Of a stretch of 23,764 nt of DNA, positions 22,510 to 23,764 are shown piece by piece; the stretch's first letter is position 1; each line of letters opens with the position of its first letter. Where the stretch lies: the NCBI GenBank assembly GCA_005223085.1, contig NJBP01000033.1, positions 1-23,764 on the forward strand. Reading direction: 5' to 3'. Position numbers and translations under genes: made by a program. The notes under the pieces were generated by a model that worked only from the letters and a program-made list of their open reading frames with translations, had not been told where the DNA came from and searched no databases. The DNA comes from Candidatus Aerophobetes bacterium Ae_b3b (lineage in GTDB: Bacteria > Aerophobota > Aerophobia > Aerophobales > AE-B3A).

Positions 22510-22694
22510 TCTTATGGCTTGCCTGCCACACCCAAGAGGAGATAGCTCAAAAGTTCGACATTTCTCGTAATAGAGTCAGTGAGATTCTAGATAAGGTAAA
22601 AAAATTGAAATTGCAAGAAATCGACACTCCCGGTTCCATCAAATACTTCAATGTTTCGAATTTCTCAGGTTGTAAAATCGAAATATTTTGCTAA
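22500..22694 (+). pseudogene. Fragment of a ParB-like / helix-turn-helix protein
   Basis: In a frame different from the zinc-ribbon gene the sequence reads LILWLACHTQEEIAQKFDIS, then RNRVSEILDKV, and near the end SIKYFNVSNFSGC. The WLACxTQEEIA helix-turn-helix followed by a YNVWNFxKC-like end is, as I recall it, typical of ParB-N-domain proteins found with DNA methylases in phage and mobile DNA. The ParB nuclease domain that should precede it is missing, so this is a 5'-truncated remnant. The open frame can be extended to an ATG at 22467, but only through the coding sequence of the zinc-ribbon gene. Confidence 0.5.
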
Positions 22695-22730
22695 AATAAT
22701 TTCGGATATTGTTATGGGAAGAAAGAGAAT

Positions 22731-23255
22731 ATGTTTGAATTCATCTTAGGTCTTGGCTTCGGGATTATTGGAGCACTTCAAGTAGCAACAATTTTGATAA
22801 TAATCTTCCATCTAGGTCGCAAAATAGATAATCTGGGGCCTACTATTGTAAGTGGAATAGCTCAATTTATGGGGCCTAGAAAACCAGAACAGGTCGAGGA
22901 GAAACGGCGAGAAATCGGGTTTGCAGTTCCAGATAAAGAAAGAAAGGCAATTCATCAAAAGCACGAAAAAAGACTTAGCACTTACGTAAAAGAACTTTCT
23001 GAACTTTTACCACAAAAAGAAAAACAACCCAACCCAATGTCCACTGAAAAAATAAATAGGTTCAAGAGTTATCTGGATAGAGTAAAACGTGGCGAACTTC
23101 TCAGTTCTGCGGAATCTAAGGAATTTATGGATTTAGGAAACGAGATTAGAGGTGAGCTACCAAAGGAAAGAAAAAAGACGTGGGATTATCTTTTGGCTGG
23201 TTTTTTGGGATTTAGTATAGGCTTGCTGGTAGGCTATTTGATAACAAAGAAATAA
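22731..23255 (+). CDS. Unrecognised membrane protein with helices at both ends
   Basis: This 174-residue protein has an N-terminal membrane helix (about 3-28, FILGLGFGIIGALQVATILI), a charged helical middle (35-148) rich in Lys and Glu, and a C-terminal membrane helix (about 152-171, LLAGFLGFSIGLLVGYLI) with a KK end. The layout resembles the 21098 product, though I see no direct sequence match between them. No catalytic motif is visible. The ribosome site is weak (GAAAGAG). It is the last intact gene of the island in this window. Confidence 0.7.
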   Translation: MFEFILGLGFGIIGALQVATILIIIFHLGRKIDNLGPTIVSGIAQFMGPRKPEQVEEKRREIGFAVPDKERKAIHQKHEKRLSTYVKELSELLPQKEKQPNPMSTEKINRFKSYLDRVKRGELLSSAESKEFMDLGNEIRGELPKERKKTWDYLLAGFLGFSIGLLVGYLITKK

Positions 23256-23764
23256 TCAACCAAGTATTTTATCATATCCATTGAAACCATTAAAATTTAT
23301 TTTTTCCAAAAGTCCAATAATACTAATTAGGTTATCTTAGTCTTTCTCTCAAACTCTCACCAGACAAGGCTTTTCAAATTTGCCTATTTTTTTATAAAGA
23401 TCCCTTTTTTGAGAAGAGAATTTCCGAACTGTCTGAAACGCTCTCCAATCCTTATACTCTTTTCTCGGCTGGAGGAGCATCCCCGATTTACTGGGAAGAT
23501 TTCCTCCTCGAGCAACTTTGGCTCTCTTTCATTTAAGCTTGCTTACTTCGAGTGCATTTCTCTTTATACTCAGTTATTCCTTTCTCTGTAATCTTCTTAT
23601 CAGTAGCAGATGCCACTTTACCGTAAGTCTCACTTTTTAGGGAACCCCCCTTTTCTAGAGAGGTAATGATGGACTGCACCCTTTCCCTTTCTTTTTCACT
23701 TTAGACGCCATACTCGCTACATATCCAACTTCGGACTGCTCTCGCCTTCTCACCAGCTCTGTTT
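23256..23764. other. Gene-poor right end
   Basis: The plus strand has no supported gene; a 60-codon frame at 23409-23591 lacks a ribosome site and looks random. The minus strand carries the possible frameshifted gene end described separately. No RNA gene or clear terminator is visible. Confidence 0.45.
23533..23764 (-). pseudogene. Possible frameshifted C-terminal end of a minus-strand gene (cut by window edge)
   Basis: Read from the right edge, one frame gives TELVRRREQSEVGYVASM then ASKVKKK before degenerating. A neighbouring frame, entered at the A/G-rich run near 23690-23700, continues KERERVQSIITSLEKGGSL, then KSETYGKVASATDKKI and ends TRSKQA at a TAA (23533-23535). Joined, they make a coherent Lys-rich helical protein end. 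One frameshift in a purine run would explain the break. The family is not recognised. Confidence 0.3.

Noticed and set aside
23409-23591. 60-codon plus-strand open frame at the right end
   Set aside because: There is no ribosome site, the composition looks random, and the opposite strand has a better coding signal.
1-23764. CRISPR array, tRNA, rRNA or complete insertion sequence
   Set aside because: No regularly spaced repeats, no tRNA-like T-arm with cloverleaf, no rRNA stretch and no complete transposase were found; the only recombinase is the truncated one at 12624.

Overview
The window is bacterial DNA, moderately AT-rich by eye, with clear Shine-Dalgarno sites, TTGACA/TATAAT-type promoters, intrinsic terminators and one riboswitch. 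The gene content (two AmmeMemoRadiSam-type radical SAM proteins, a CcdA/DsbD-like thiol transporter, ClpB, an RsbU/RsbW/RsbV-type partner-switching set) suggests an uncultured, probably anaerobic bacterium. No rRNA, tRNA or marker protein is present, so I do not assign a phylum.

Layout. 1-345: the 5' end of a minus-strand secreted C45/phospholipase-B-like protein, with its leader and promoter. 702-3463: a three-gene partner-switching operon (STAS antagonist, anti-sigma-type kinase, 5TM-GAF-PP2C phosphatase). 3549-5168: a Na/Pi cotransporter-like protein. 5196-6923 (minus): a lone acetolactate-synthase-like ThDP enzyme. 6942-7288: a second, broken copy of the C45-like gene start, so the block from 346 to about 6941 lies between direct repeats. 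7459-8361: a lipoprotein-like alpha/beta hydrolase. 8593-9822: a cation/proton antiporter. 9907-12489: ClpB, followed by a terminator.

12624-13244 encodes an odd protein: a truncated serine-recombinase catalytic domain joined to a membrane helix and a Cys-rich tail. 13321-19285 is a tightly packed five-gene operon: two radical SAM paralogues with N-terminal signal or anchor segments, a membrane protein with an internal spermidine-synthase-like domain, a YdjY-like lipoprotein, and a CcdA/DsbD-like membrane protein with paired cysteines. I read this as a possible envelope-associated redox or maturation system. It is the best candidate here for an undescribed system.

19286-23764 is gene-poor accessory DNA. 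It holds two promoter candidates, a GEMM-I cyclic-di-GMP riboswitch with a perfect intrinsic terminator, a short signal-peptide-like ORF broken by a one-base frameshift, three small unrecognised membrane proteins, a zinc-ribbon protein, and several gene remnants. The mix of second-messenger control, small membrane proteins and decayed fragments suggests a fast-evolving island.
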